A stretch of 64,000 nucleotides of DNA. Origin: Plumapathes pennacea. Taxonomy: Eukaryota; Cnidaria; Anthozoa; Antipatharia; Myriopathidae. The position numbers and the translations under genes were made by a program. Position 1 is the stretch's first letter. The number at the start of each line of letters is the position of its first letter. Where the stretch lies: the NCBI GenBank assembly GCA_964036295.1, contig OZ038464.1, positions 4,901,501 through 4,965,500 on the forward strand, read 5' to 3'. Shown in pieces: positions 22,331 through 33,450 of this stretch. Under the pieces are notes generated by a model. The model searched no databases. It worked only from the letters and a program-made list of their open reading frames with translations, and was not told where the DNA came from.

Positions 22331-22351
22331 GTATAATTAACCTACAATCCT

Positions 22352-22530
22352 GGCCATCCTTGATTATATTGCTACTTGTTGAATATCACCCTGAGAACAC
22401 TGGCGAAATTGACTAAACATCTCCCCCTGACCCCCCCCCCCCCCCCCCCCCCCCTCCTAATACTGGATCAGGGCACAAAGCACAAATTCAAAATTGAAAG
22501 GGGGGACCCTCAGGAAGTTTCCTGTTGTAA

Positions 22531-22581
<51 letters not shown>

Positions 22582-25368
22582 CCCCGAACGAAGTGAGGGA
22601 AATATTTACGACGCTAATGCAGCATAGTCGGCTCATTTGAAGACTCCAAGCGCGTCGCCATCTCGAAATCTAATGTTCGTGTGTTTGTGTGTTTGTGTGT
22701 TTGTGTGTTTGTGTGTGCGATGCGACCTTTTTAGGCCAGGTGCCTAAGGCAATGTCCAAATAAGGCAATGACGTAATCATTATCGACTAGCCACCGCCAT
22801 GTTTTTAAGAAAGATTTAAACGAAGCAACAATTGTACGTAACTGCGTTCACGAAAATGAATTTGAAAGCTAGAAAACTTGAAACAGAACGGTCTCGCGAA
22901 GCTCGTCTTCAAAAGAGAAGCGAACAGGCACTTCAAGAGCAAAAGCGGACCGAAGAGAAGACTCCGCAAAGACAACAGCGCATGAATGCCGACCAAAAGC
23001 GACATGAACAGAAGCGGGCAACACAGACAACTCCGCAAAAAGAACAGCGCTTGAAAGCGAATCGGGACCTTCAGGAGAAAAAGCGGGCCGAAGAGAAGAC
23101 TCCGCAAAGACAACAGCGCATGAATGCCGACCAAAAGCGACATGAACAGAAGCGGGTAACACAGACAACTCCGCAAAGGGAACAGCGCTTGAAAGCAAAT
23201 CGGGAGCTTCAGACGCCGTTTTGTGTTAAACTCAGATACTTATTTAGAAAGGACAAGCAACAAAGGTTAGTCAGTGGAAACCGAACAATCACCGTGACAA
23301 ATATATTGTATCCCGTATAGCTTGTAAATTGATCACTTCAAGAATGTATTAAAATCTGTATGCTGATCATTTTCCCTCGAAGTATTGTTTTACTACGCTT
23401 CTGTCGCCAGTTTCGGCTACCGTATTCGCTCAGAGCAAATCGGAACTTGGAGTCTTGAATGATTTAGTCAGATGTCTTATTTTTCTGTAATCTGACACGC
23501 GGTGATTGCAGCGAGAATCGTTCACAAGCCCTTAGAAGTATTACTGGGTCTGAAGCCCGTGTATAATTTGAAGTAAACTGTTCAAGTTTTGCTTTGATTC
23601 TGGGAGAAATCTTGCTGTTTTGAGTGGGTTCACATACAAAACAATTCGAGCCTATTAAATATGCATGTCTGAATCTGGTGCATGCAGTCCAGAGTAAAAA
23701 CAAATCCCACAGGAAGCCTATTTAATTGTACTGCCTATGAATTCAAAATTGGAAAATCAGTGTTCCTTTTTCCCCGTACTACGACGGCCGACCAACTTCA
23801 AACTTTGAGTATTAAATTTTGAGAACGTGCTTGGCAGACTGCATGAATTAATTTGGCGTGCCGACCGTGGGAAATACGTACTTCGTCACGCAATCGATTC
23901 TTTTTTCAACGCAAAAGTATAACACACACCATTCTTTTTCTCCTTCCTTTGCGTGTAGCACTTGACTTCGAAGAAAAGATCGAGTCAACATTTCGGTAAA
24001 ACAAAGGCTACTCTTGTTGGGAGTTACCAAAGTAAAAGTCCCATCAATGGCAGAGTGAGGGGGTATCTGCGATTATCGTATTTCTAGTAACCTTTATTTA
24101 AGTGTCTGAAGTATTTAGTTTTAGCAAACTAATTGGGGAGACTAACTATCTACCTAACCTAGTCTTCTGTAGCAAATAAAAGTGAAATTTTAAAATTCTA
24201 AAATACTAAAATGCTAGATTAAAATATACGACGCAATGTTAATGGAATAATATAAAATGGATAGGTGTTCATTTATGCTCTGCATAAATCACAGCAATTA
24301 CAGTTGTTTTCCAACAAGTTATTTATATCTACTTTTCGTAATGCACTCTTGAATGCGTTGAGGCTGGATGAGTTCCCAATGTCAGTTTTCAGCCTTGACC
24401 ATATCACTGGTCCAAGATAGCGTAGTGAGTGCTTACCATAATATTAATAGTGTTGAATCTATGTTAAAATCACTATTTCTTAATGAATAACACAATTGTT
24501 TAAAACTGAATATTTCTGCCACGCTTCTGGGTGCAAGTTCATTTTTTACTTTGTACATGTAGATTGCAATGTCCTGTAGTCTTCTGTCTAGCAGTGATGG
24601 CAGCTGAGCTCGATGAAGGAATGTTTCATACGAGTCTTTCTTAGTTCTATAAACTGCTCTCAATGCACATTCCTGGACACGCTCGATCTTTCTGTTGTCG
24701 AAAGCCTTGTAAAAATGCCAGACTACATGGCAGTAAGTTAGAAATGGTAGAATGGACGATTTGTAAATCATTAATTTGGCCGAGCATGGGATCATGTTGC
24801 ACAGGCGCAGTGAGAGGCACTCCCATTTTCCTACTGGCCTTCTTGCATACATCGCCAATGTGAGTGCTAAAGTTGATATTCTCATCGATGTATACGCTGA
24901 GCAGTTTAATGTGATCAGTATTTATAATAACTTGGCCGTATCTGAGTATGTTTGTTTGTTTCCACATTCCTGGGGTTGATGATCAGTGCCTGAAACTTGT
25001 CCCTGTTCGCTAACAGGTAGTTGTCCCTATACCATGACGCAGCTTTTTGACCCTATTCTAGACTGTTTCTCACAGCGCTGAAATCTGTCCCCAATGTGTA
25101 CATCTGATGATCATCAGCATACATTGACAGGTTCGCATCATTGCTCACGTGATAGGCCATGTCATTCTGGAAGAGGTTCCACAATAACGGACCAAAGGAT
25201 GACCCCTGGGGGCATCCTCTTGTCATCTCCTTTCACTCACTTTTTGTATCGCCCAGCTTAACTCTATTCATATAATTCTCAAAATATGACCTCATGAGGT
25301 TCAAGGAGGCTGGAGCAAATCCATACGCTTCGAGCTTTTTAAGAGTTAATGATGACTGTTAGGCCCTG
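22352..25368. other. 3-kb insertion block specific to copy 1 (intron 4)
   Basis: Copy 2 joins the flanks directly (acctacaatctt to aactggcaattaatgag near 63625-63650). The block holds poly-C runs (22432-22454), an (AAT)n tract at about 22531-22580, GTGTTT units at 22678-22716, an ORF with 23-residue repeats, and a minus-strand LINE fragment. It looks like several insertions, not one. Confidence 0.75.
22856..23320 (+). CDS. STPR-type 23-residue repeat protein, partial
   Basis: The 154-residue frame starts at ATG 22856. It consists mainly of tandem 23-residue units such as KTPQRQQRMNADQKRHEQKR and TTPQKEQRLKANRDLQEKKR, at about residues 12-34, 35-57, 58-80, 81-103 and 104-118. This is the pattern of the STPR (score-and-three peptide repeat) DNA-binding domain first described in silkworm FMBP-1. 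The units alternate in two types, so the DNA repeats every 138 bp. The repeats stop at LQTPFCVK and the tail is unrelated, which suggests truncation or an exon border. It lies in the copy-1-specific insertion and is probably transposon-derived. Confidence 0.6.
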   Translation: MNLKARKLETERSREARLQKRSEQALQEQKRTEEKTPQRQQRMNADQKRHEQKRATQTTPQKEQRLKANRDLQEKKRAEEKTPQRQQRMNADQKRHEQKRVTQTTPQREQRLKANRELQTPFCVKLRYLFRKDKQQRLVSGNRTITVTNILYPV

Positions 25369-25375
25369 TTTACAT
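24433..25375 (-). pseudogene. LINE reverse-transcriptase fragment (minus)
   Basis: Read on the minus strand: GFAPASLNLMRSYFENYMNR, then RGCPQGSSFGPLLWNLF, the catalytic MYADDHQMY near 25110, and the C-terminal KLMIYKSSILPFLTYC with RVQECALRAVYRTKKDSYE. This order is typical of CR1/L2-like LINEs. Stops and frameshifts break it. It is 5'-truncated at about 25375, close to the resumption of duplicated sequence. Confidence 0.8.
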
Positions 25376-25377
25376 AA

Positions 25378-26490
25378 CCGATTAACTGGCAATTAATGAG
25401 TGGAATGATAATAATCAATTCCCAAAAATATTTTCGTCTCCACTTCAGCCATCTCTTGGAATTTGATTATACCAAACTATCATTGACACAGCAGGACTGA
25501 CTGGGCACGTCTTGCCTGCAAGAAGCTCTCGTTTCACAGAGCTCAAAACCACAGCAGATTTAGATTTGAGCTTCTGCTGATTCAGTGAAAAGTATATCTA
25601 CAGTAGGTTTGCCCAGTTCCATTAACACTGTAATCTCACTTGTGTTGGTCTAAGCCAGCTTTCTTATGTGAACTACATGCTACAGCTGCCATACTTTGTT
25701 TCAAATGCAAATGAAAACAACTTATGTTTTGTAACTTGAGCACATGTTGTTACAAATAAAACAGATATTATTTTCTGATAATAGAGGCCACCATGTAATG
25801 TCATAAGTATAACATAGGGGCAGGCACCTGGACAATTAAAAAAACTCTTGTAGACCAGAAAATCAATCAATACAGTACATGGCACCTAATGCATAAGTCA
25901 AAACTAACAGAGCAATACATGTAAATTTAGGAATCAACATGCATTTAAAGGGGCCCTATCAACTGCAGTCCTTTGTGCACCGAAATTCTTGGTTCTGCCG
26001 TTTTAAGGGCCCCAGAAAGTCGAAAGATGAATAGCAATCCATTTCCATCCCACTCATTTAAGAAGAAGATTGCTTTCTTTTGATCTAAAGATGCCACTAA
26101 CCTATTTTATTTTGATTAATCGCAATCTTTCATTTTGGGAACCAAATTCAGCCTTGGATTTCCAGATGTAAACAAAAACATAGAGGCCGGGCCCCTTTAC
26201 AAAGGCTCTTGAGAGAGCAGGTTGTTTGTTAGTCAAGCTTCCACATCACACTTTCCCAATAACCTTATAGTCAGAGTGACCCATTAAAGACTTTTTTTTA
26301 TTACATATATATTTACATACAGGATTAGCAAGTAGTTTAAAAAAACTAATCTAGTGCTTCTCCTGTCATTAAAAACTGCTACAGGTAATAGATATTATTT
26401 TATTCTAATTAAGTTACTGTAATTTATATGACTTGCTTCTTACAGTAGGTGCATAGTGTAAATAACTTTTGATTTTCTTACATTCAACAG
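25378..26490. other. Intron 4, distal part
   Basis: Matches 63640-64000 of copy 2 as far as the window allows. It ends in a branch/polypyrimidine-like stretch and the acceptor cttacattcaacag. No gene seen. Confidence 0.6.
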
Positions 26491-29156
26491 AGTTTGAGCA
26501 ACTTAGATGTCAACTGGCTCAGTTCTATGAGGAAAGCATGTGCGAAATTCAGGTGGCACCTTGGGACCCAGATGACACAGTGCATATTGATGAAGTTTAC
26601 ACGCGACTTTCATGGAGCAGAGAATACAAGCAGCTCAGTGGCACAAAAGAAGAAGAACTGAATGACTATACTGACATTTTTCTTTGTTCAAAAGGCAGTG
26701 CTAATCCGAAAAGGATTGTTGTCTATGGACAAGGAGGAATTGGTAAGTCAACATTCAGTCAAAAATTGTCAGTCGATTGGGCAAGAGGTGAGAAGGAGGC
26801 ATTGAACAATTTCGATCTGCTGGTAGTCATCAAGTTGAGGGATGTCTGTGGTGAAGTTAGAGATCTCAAAGAAATGATTGTGCAATCAGGACTCTTACCT
26901 TGTGACAAGCCTGCTCAAGTGGACTGTCTGCACAAATACATATCTGAAAATCAAGACAGAGTTTTAATTCTATTTGATGGTTATGATGAGTATGACAAAA
27001 CAAGAGATACTCAGTCAGATGTGTATAAGATTGTAACAAGAAAGATACTTACAGATTGTCATGTAGTGGTGACCACCAGGCCAGTAAAGTTAGATGAATT
27101 GAAAAAGTTCATGCAAGCTCAGTGCAAGATCAATGGATTCACCGATGACGACATCACAAAGTTTGCTTCCAAGTATGTTGGAAAAGAACAGTGTGAAAAC
27201 TTCATGGATTACTTAGGTGAGCACGATCTTGAGGACATGGCATCAATTCCACTGATGTTACTCTTTTTGTGCCTGCTGTGGAAAGAACATGGTGATCAAC
27301 CTCTCAGCACAAGAACCCAGCTTTTTCAAAAAGTAACACAGTGTATCATTGATCACTGCCATGCCAAACAGTCTCCTGATAATCTGAAACCCATAGAAGA
27401 ATGCAGTGAGACATTGTGTAAAATTGGCAAAGTAGCATTTCAAGCACTGCTTCAGGATTCTTTAGTGTTTGACACAACCCTGCTATCCAAGGAAGTACTA
27501 AGTGATGATATTGTACGACTTGGTTTTTTGTCAATGTCCAAAGTCCAGCACCAGCGTTCCAAGTTAATGGCTTCATTTTATCACAAGTCCATTCAAGAAT
27601 TCCTTGCTGCCTGGTACATCACAAAGGAAGCCATTTCCCCAGGAATCAGTGACTGGATACTAACCTTACAGGATTTTACCACTGTTAAGAACTTCCAAGC
27701 ATTTCTTGAATTTGTTTGTGGCTTGTCATCATCTGATGGTGCTAATGCTGTCTTCCTGCACCTTAAGAAGATCAGAGAGAAAGAGAGTCTGGTACCAAAC
27801 TGTGACATCGCAAGGTGGTACTTGGACTTTGACAGTAATAAAATAGAGTTTCAAAACTTGTGCCGCACAATGTTTCTGGCATTGGAATGTAAAGAAGCCT
27901 CTGTGGGAGCATATCTTGACTGTGTGGGCGGAGTGGTGCAGTTTTATGACACGAATTTTTGGGGAAAAAAAGATGGGATCAAAGACTCGGGGGGGCAATT
28001 GCTTACATTGCTGCTTCGCCACGACAGTTTGGTTCAGCTTCAATTCGTCTTTGATGCGAGCGACCCAGACAAAACGAAAGTCATGGAGGTGTTTGATCAT
28101 AAGGATGTCAGGACGGTAACATGGGCATCAGGTGGTCAATCGAAAGGTTCAAAGTTACTTGAGACCACAACAAAGGAACAACCGTTTTTAGTAAGAAAGA
28201 AAACTGTGCCCTACCTTTACTATGATGTATCCGGTGTTTCTTTCACACCTGAGCTCGTTCGCCTTTTTCAGCCCCCAGCTTCACACCACAGTCGTTCAGA
28301 AGGCGAAGCGTCCGAGCCTGAAAACGGTCAGGAATTTGACACACATCAACAATCCAGTGCTTTAGAAAATGAGCTGCCTGTACACGCGTTGTCATTTATC
28401 ACTAGAGCTCGTTTTCAGTGCGTTCCGGAAGATACAGTTTTGGGTGAAATACTGAAGAATGCTCCATACTTAACTTGGCTGGATTTATCAAACAATCCCT
28501 TTGGAGCTGGAGTGAGTGTTCTCGCCAGTCAACTGGAAAATCTTCCAAAGCTGGAGGATTTGAACCTGAAGAACACAGAGATGAGTGAAAGAGAAGCCGG
28601 TGACCTGTCAAGAGCGCTGGTTCATATTCCACACCTGACGCGGCTTGGTTTGGGTTCCAATCCACTTGGAGCTGGAGTGAGTGTTCTCGCCAGTCAACTG
28701 GAAAATCTTCCAAAGCTGGAGTTGTTGAACCTGAAGAACACAGAGATGAGTGAAAGAGAAGCCGCTGACCTGTCAAGAGCGCTGGTTCATATTCCACACC
28801 TGACGCATCTTTTGTTAGGTTCCAATCCCCTTGGAGCTGGAGTGAGTGTTCTCGCCAGTCAACTGGAAAATCTTCCAAAGCTGGAGGAGTTGTACCTGTA
28901 CAAAACAGAGATGAGTGAAAGAGAAGCCGCTGACCTGTCAAGAGCGCTGGTTCATATTCCACACCTGACGGATCTTGATTTGAATGACAATCCCCTTGTT
29001 GGTCGTGGCGTCATTTGTTTGGCTGAGCAGATAGTGACCCATGTGCCTGAGCTTCAGTGGCTGCATCTTCACAGCACAGGAATGGATGACGAGTGCAAAG
29101 CTGCTCTGCTGAAAGCCAAGCAAGACAGGAAGAAACCGGAAGGCGTGGATTTGGAC
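26491..29156 (+). CDS. Gene copy 1, exon: NACHT NTPase and leucine-rich repeats (NLR)
   Basis: A large exon, phase 1 at the acceptor (ending 26490), so it joins the FN3 exons in frame. Order: a short linker (EVYTRLSWSREY); NACHT with Walker A GQGGIGKST (26727-26753) and Walker B ILFDGYDE (about 26964-26990); a sensor TTRP; winged-helix text with SFYHKSIQEFLAAWYI, the conserved FxHxxxQEFLAA of NLR proteins; a spacer; then LRRs from about 28440. The LRR part has three near-identical 165-bp units (28503, 28668, 28833), each coding two ribonuclease-inhibitor-like repeats. NLRs are cytosolic sensors that oligomerise on binding ligand. The exon may end at donor gac|gtgagt (29157); otherwise the frame stops at 29183. 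Confidence 0.9.
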
Positions 29157-30074
29157 GTGAGTATACTGACATGTTACATATGACTTTTGTTGACCCTTCA
29201 ATGCCCAAATATCCAAATCCTAAATACCTTAACCTGAAACAAAAAAAAAAAAGTCAACCAGGAGGGAAAGATTTCAGAGTGCTTGTGAATACAACAGTTG
29301 TGATAAAATACATGGCTTTTGAATCAGTTGATATTGTCGTTTTAGTTGTTTGAATAGTTTTCAAATATTCCTTGAATTTGAGAAGACAAGAACAACAAAA
29401 TGTGGATCAAAGACGAGTGAGGAGGCTCGCAAAAGTTTGTTGTACATTCAGTCAAGGTTATCGTAATAATACCTTTGCGAGTGTCTGCCGCTATAAAGCA
29501 TTTTGAAAGGCTGTGGCATGGAAACCTTTACACTGTAGAAAGTATGGTTTCAAACAAACTTTCTTTCATAAAGAAAGACATTTTATAGCTTTGTTTTTAG
29601 CAGTGGAATTCAAGCGACAGTATAAGAGTTTACAGGCGTTCATATTTTCGATAATTTCGGTGCTGGGTTTTTCCCTGTATTGAAATACTACATACAATTT
29701 GTGAAATCTCTTTCTATAAACTAATAAATCTCGTGGAGACCCACGTACAGTATTTATACGATTTATACGATGGCCGTTGTACGTACTGGTGATGCTGATC
29801 CGAACCGTTTGTATCGAAGTCAGAGCTGCGAATTTAGTACATTTTATTAGAGTGAGATAAAAGCTAGAGTTGGTAATTTTAATGAAAGAACGACACATTC
29901 ATTTCCTTTGAAGCAACGTTGATTTTAATTGACTTCTTCCTAGTTTAGCCAGTGAGGTAATGAGAATGTTGCTTCTTTTTATATCACTGTCAAAATATTG
30001 CTTTTTATAATTTTTCTGTGTGTGGTTCATTGACTAACATACATGTATGTGGAAAATATTGTCTCTCATAACAG
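29157..30074. other. Candidate last intron or 3' flank
   Basis: Begins with the strong donor gtgagta and ends with tgtctctcataacag. No coding signal inside. Confidence 0.4.
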
Positions 30075-30116
30075 ATTTATGTTGAGGGTGTAAATGGAAA
30101 GTCCATGAAGTTATAA
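30075..30116 (+). CDS. Candidate terminal micro-exon of gene copy 1
   Basis: Fourteen codons including the stop (IYVEGVNGKSMKL), phase 0, which matches the phase left by the donor at 29157. A possible AATAAA poly-A signal lies at 30459-30464. Support is splice consensus and phase only; retention of the donor would instead end the protein at 29183. Confidence 0.3.
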   Translation: MYVEGVNGKSMKL

Positions 30117-30499
30117 ACCAGACCACAGATCCTGTAAAAGGAAGAAATGCTGGAAATTGCAGTGCAAACCCAATCTGTTGCAGCTTTTACAGCTAACCAA
30201 CCAGACAAGACAACTTCATGCCTTAAGTGTCAATCAATTTCCAGCTGTAGACAGCAGTCCCAGTATCTTAAGCAGCCACGTTGTGGGTTCTGTGTCCTGG
30301 TCATGGACTTTGCAGTGCAAAGTAAGTGTCATGTTCTGAGAAGTACAGAGTTAGAAATGGATCCTTTCTAACATTTGCATCATTACATCATGCAGCCATT
30401 TTCACACTTCATGCACAGTTCGCGAAGTGCAGATGTTCTGGTAGGCCACTTGTTATACAATAAAACTTGGCGAGCAAAGTGGAAAACTACAACTTCTTT

Positions 30500-32820
30500 G
30501 GTCATAATGCAATCCAAGCCCGCTATTTTGAAGTCTCACAGGGCATGAAAAGAAGTTCGAAATAGTGGGGTTTCAAAATAACCAGGCTATACTCAAACTA
30601 ATCCAAGGAGATTTGGCTTGACTTCAAGTTCAACATGTAGAAACAAAACCAAGCTCAGCAGAGATATTTACTTTACATAGACTCTTTTATGTTAGGAGTA
30701 AAAAGTGCTGACACAAAGTAATACAGAGATAATTTTACAGAGAAATTTTTTTGCAGCTTTTTGCAGCTACAGTATATGTTATATAGGTAGTGTTGTTCTA
30801 AGTTGACCTCTGCAATATTATCAACAGAACAAGAATTGGCAATTTTGTGCCCTACTACCCACTGCGGCCACTTGCAAATTGAGAAGAAATTGACTTTTTA
30901 GCAGTTGGATACTGTAGCCTGGTATTGAGTGAGTTGACTCTGGTCAGTTCACAGTTAATACAGGACGTGAAACTTGTATTGAGCAGATCCCCTATTAACG
31001 GACACCTTCTATTAAGCAGACACCAGCTCGGGTCCCAAAGTTTTCTTTGCATGTTTACTGTAAAACAAACCTGTTTTCAATGGACACCTATTTTAGCAGA
31101 CACGGACACCAAAATTGAGCAATTATTTTGTTACGCGAAACCTATATTAGGGGACATTTCGAGTATTTTTAGAGTGTATTTTTATTAGATTGTGAGATTA
31201 CTGTCCAACTTGCCTCTTGCAAAAGATTGGTGATAAATTATGTCAAACAGCAATCAACGATCAAGGGGCACCTCACTTGTTTCTCTGGCTATCATGACAC
31301 AATTTGTCAGAACCTGTATTAAACAGACACTAGCTAGGGTCCCAAGGGTGTTCGCTTAATACAAGTTCACTTTGATGTAATGTAATCATGTAGATTTTTG
31401 ATGGGAACATTTGAGCTGAACTTATTTTAAAGTTTTATAACAGGAGTAAGAGGTATCCTCTACTTCACTACAGAAGCATATAATCAACATTTTGTATCAC
31501 AGAAGGCAAAATGTAAGCTTGACGTTGTTGATCAGGAATCATTAGCTGCATTACTGTTCAAGTGCACATAGTGTGATACTGTTTCCTTGTTGTTTCTTGC
31601 ATGACAGTGAACTAGAATGGATTGTTGGACAGTGTTAATACAGCAAAACCCTGCAATCTCGAACTCTCAAATAGTTTGAGACAGTGGGATCGAAATAGCG
31701 GGGTTTTACCAAAGGGAAATTTATACCAACCTCATTACCGAGGGGAATAGCTAATTCTAAATTGGTGCAAAATTGGTGTTGTTGGAAATCAGATTCTGCT
31801 TGAGATAGCGGTGAGTTTGAGATAACCGAGTTGGAGATAGTGATGTTCTACTGTATATTTCTCTTGAAGTCATAAATAAACAAAGATTTTAGTAATGTCT
31901 GCTGTCTGTGTGTTGTGAGAATAAAAAAAATTGAAAAAGTGACAAAGGGATTTATTTAGTTAGAAAGCGCTGACCCTCAAAGAGCAGGAGGGGGAGGCAC
32001 ACATCTCCCCTCCCCTCCCCCCCCCCCCCCCCACCCTCCTGGGGACGCCGGCGCGCATATCATTTGACCCCCCCTTTTGTTCGAATAAATGCCGCACGTG
32101 CTCATTTTGTATTCATAAACAGCTCTGTTCGCCAGCTTCGCCTGAGCTGAGATGTTGAGTGGCTTACAATTTTAACAACGTTTTCTCTAATTCAAAGCCA
32201 TGCACAGCCGCAAAAATCGACACAAAAAAATTAAAGTGGCTTGAAATACACGTGGAAGGAGTTTGACACAAAACTGTGAGATATATTTCGAAAAATGTTG
32301 GAAAACGGAGCATTGGAGATTTAAGCTCGTCTTCGAGCACTTTATCATATTTACAGGACGAGTGAATACTTTTAAACGGTCCGCACGATGAGAAAGTATT
32401 GAAAAGACTTCACCCCACCAATTTGAGTTTGTGGCTTGTTTTGTCAAAGAGCATGAGCAGTCAATTTAAATAAAACTTCATGGCAAAATTTAGATGGCCC
32501 TATTACCTCCGCTCTTCTGCTCCGACGAATTTGCTTAAACTCGGCCTTGAGGTATGTATTAAGTCAGTATAAGCTGATTCCAGAAATTTAACAAAATTAT
32601 ACCAGCAAATTTTTTCACTAGGTACGATTTTGTTCAAATATAGTATTGTCCACTTAAGCTATGATATCACTAAAAATATGTTACACAGTTAAATCGAATT
32701 CCATTGAAACCATTGCTGATTGATAGCTGCAACTTTTCTCGAAGTTTTATAGGAATCGCATTTAAGCCAAAAAAAGTTATGATCCAAATTTTGTGAAGGA
32801 CGAGTGCACCCGAAATTTCA
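30500..32820. other. Gene-free stretch rich in mariner-like MITE remnants
   Basis: About 30510-30640 resembles the interior of the MITE at 62787-62957 (gaagtctcacagggcatg, ttcgaaatagtggggttt). About 30970-31380 is another MITE type with cttctattaagcagacacc and a mirrored gcttaatacaag end. 32015-32035 is a poly-C run. No gene is seen from 31860 to 32820. Confidence 0.5.
31641..31853. mobile_element. Mariner-like MITE flanked by TA
   Basis: A 213-bp element with imperfect inverted ends, cagcaaaaccctgcaatctc at left and gagatagtgatgttctactg at right, flanked by TA (31639-31640 and 31854-31855). Noncoding. A reversed partial copy is at 40617-40753. Confidence 0.65.
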
Positions 32821-32850
32821 ACGGAGCCAGGGTTCTACCAAATGGGTTAA

Positions 32851-33041
32851 CTCTTACACTCTCAAGTGAACAACCTCAATTTTCTCCTTCAGTTTCTCAC
32901 TAGACATATATCACATAGAAAGGAGAACTTGGCTTTTGATGGCTTGCACAGATGAAAGATGATTGAAATAATAATTCTCGGTACTTAACTCATACAGTAA
33001 AAGTTGGGAGAATCTGCAATTTGAGCTTGAGAGTGAAAAGA
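32851..33041 (+). mobile_element. piggyBac-like MITE, family M (copy 2)
   Basis: Flanked by TTAA at 32847-32850 and 33042-33045; ends ctcttacactctcaag and cttgagagtgaaaaga. Same position within R as in copies 1 and 3. Confidence 0.75.
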
Positions 33042-33086
33042 TTAATTTTTCCGCGTTAAACTGATTTGGCTTCAATGTTTCAGGTC

Positions 33087-33357
33087 TGTCGGAGATTACG
33101 CAAATGTATATCGTGAGAAGAGTGGATTAGTAAGATAAGAGCACATTGCCAGCGAGCGGAAAGATAAGTGAGTTTAGCGAGTGACAGGTTGAGAGGGATT
33201 AAATTTTGGTAAGTGATATGATTGAACTTAGCATTGTGTATGCAACTGAAGTATTTAGTGTGAGTGAATCTGCGAGAGAGTGCGAAGCTTCATTAAAACT
33301 GTGAAAAGACAGCCTTGCGATTTTGTCGTGGATACTTGGGGAGGCGAATTCACGACA
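33087..33357 (+). repeat. 5' LTR of BEL/Pao element
   Basis: A 271-bp LTR beginning TGTCGGAG and ending CACGACA. By eye it is identical to 37791-38061. The flanking GGTC (33083-33086) is repeated after the 3' LTR (38062-38065): a 4-bp target duplication. Confidence 0.95.
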
Positions 33358-33359
33358 CG

Positions 33360-33377
33360 TGGCACCTCCGACGGGGA
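33360..33377 (+). promoter_or_regulatory. Candidate primer-binding site
   Basis: TGGCACCTCCGACGGGGA starts two bases after the 5' LTR. The TGG start is what a tRNA 3' CCA end would pair with. The tRNA species was not identified. Confidence 0.5.
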
Positions 33378-33450
33378 ACCCAACAGTGCTTAAGCTCGTA
33401 CAAGAGCAAAGGACCCGAAAAAATCCAAGTGACGCTGTTCGATCAAGGAC

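Larger units (their letters stand above)
11466..22351 (+). repeat. Segmental duplication, copy 1 (left block)
   Basis: Runs parallel to 53040-63630 with long stretches of identity, including exons, introns and embedded repeats. It resumes at about 25369-26490, parallel to 63632-64000, after a 3-kb insertion specific to copy 1. Small differences are mostly single substitutions and short indels from 13.0 to 20.3 kb. Divergence is clearly higher from about 21.8 kb through FN3 exon 3. The distance between equivalent points is 41.0 kb. Confidence 0.9.

Noticed and set aside
22805-23198. Two minus-strand open frames with repeated hydrophobic units
   Set aside because: Antisense of the STPR repeat ORF; the plus-strand repeat unit matches a known domain.
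26469-26490. NLR start at the upstream end of the open frame
   Set aside because: This is intron sequence ending in an acceptor (cag at 26490), and the apparent start is TTG.
28402-28962. Long minus-strand open frame with repeated HSSLC-like units
   Set aside because: It is the antisense shadow of the LRR repeats in the NACHT exon.
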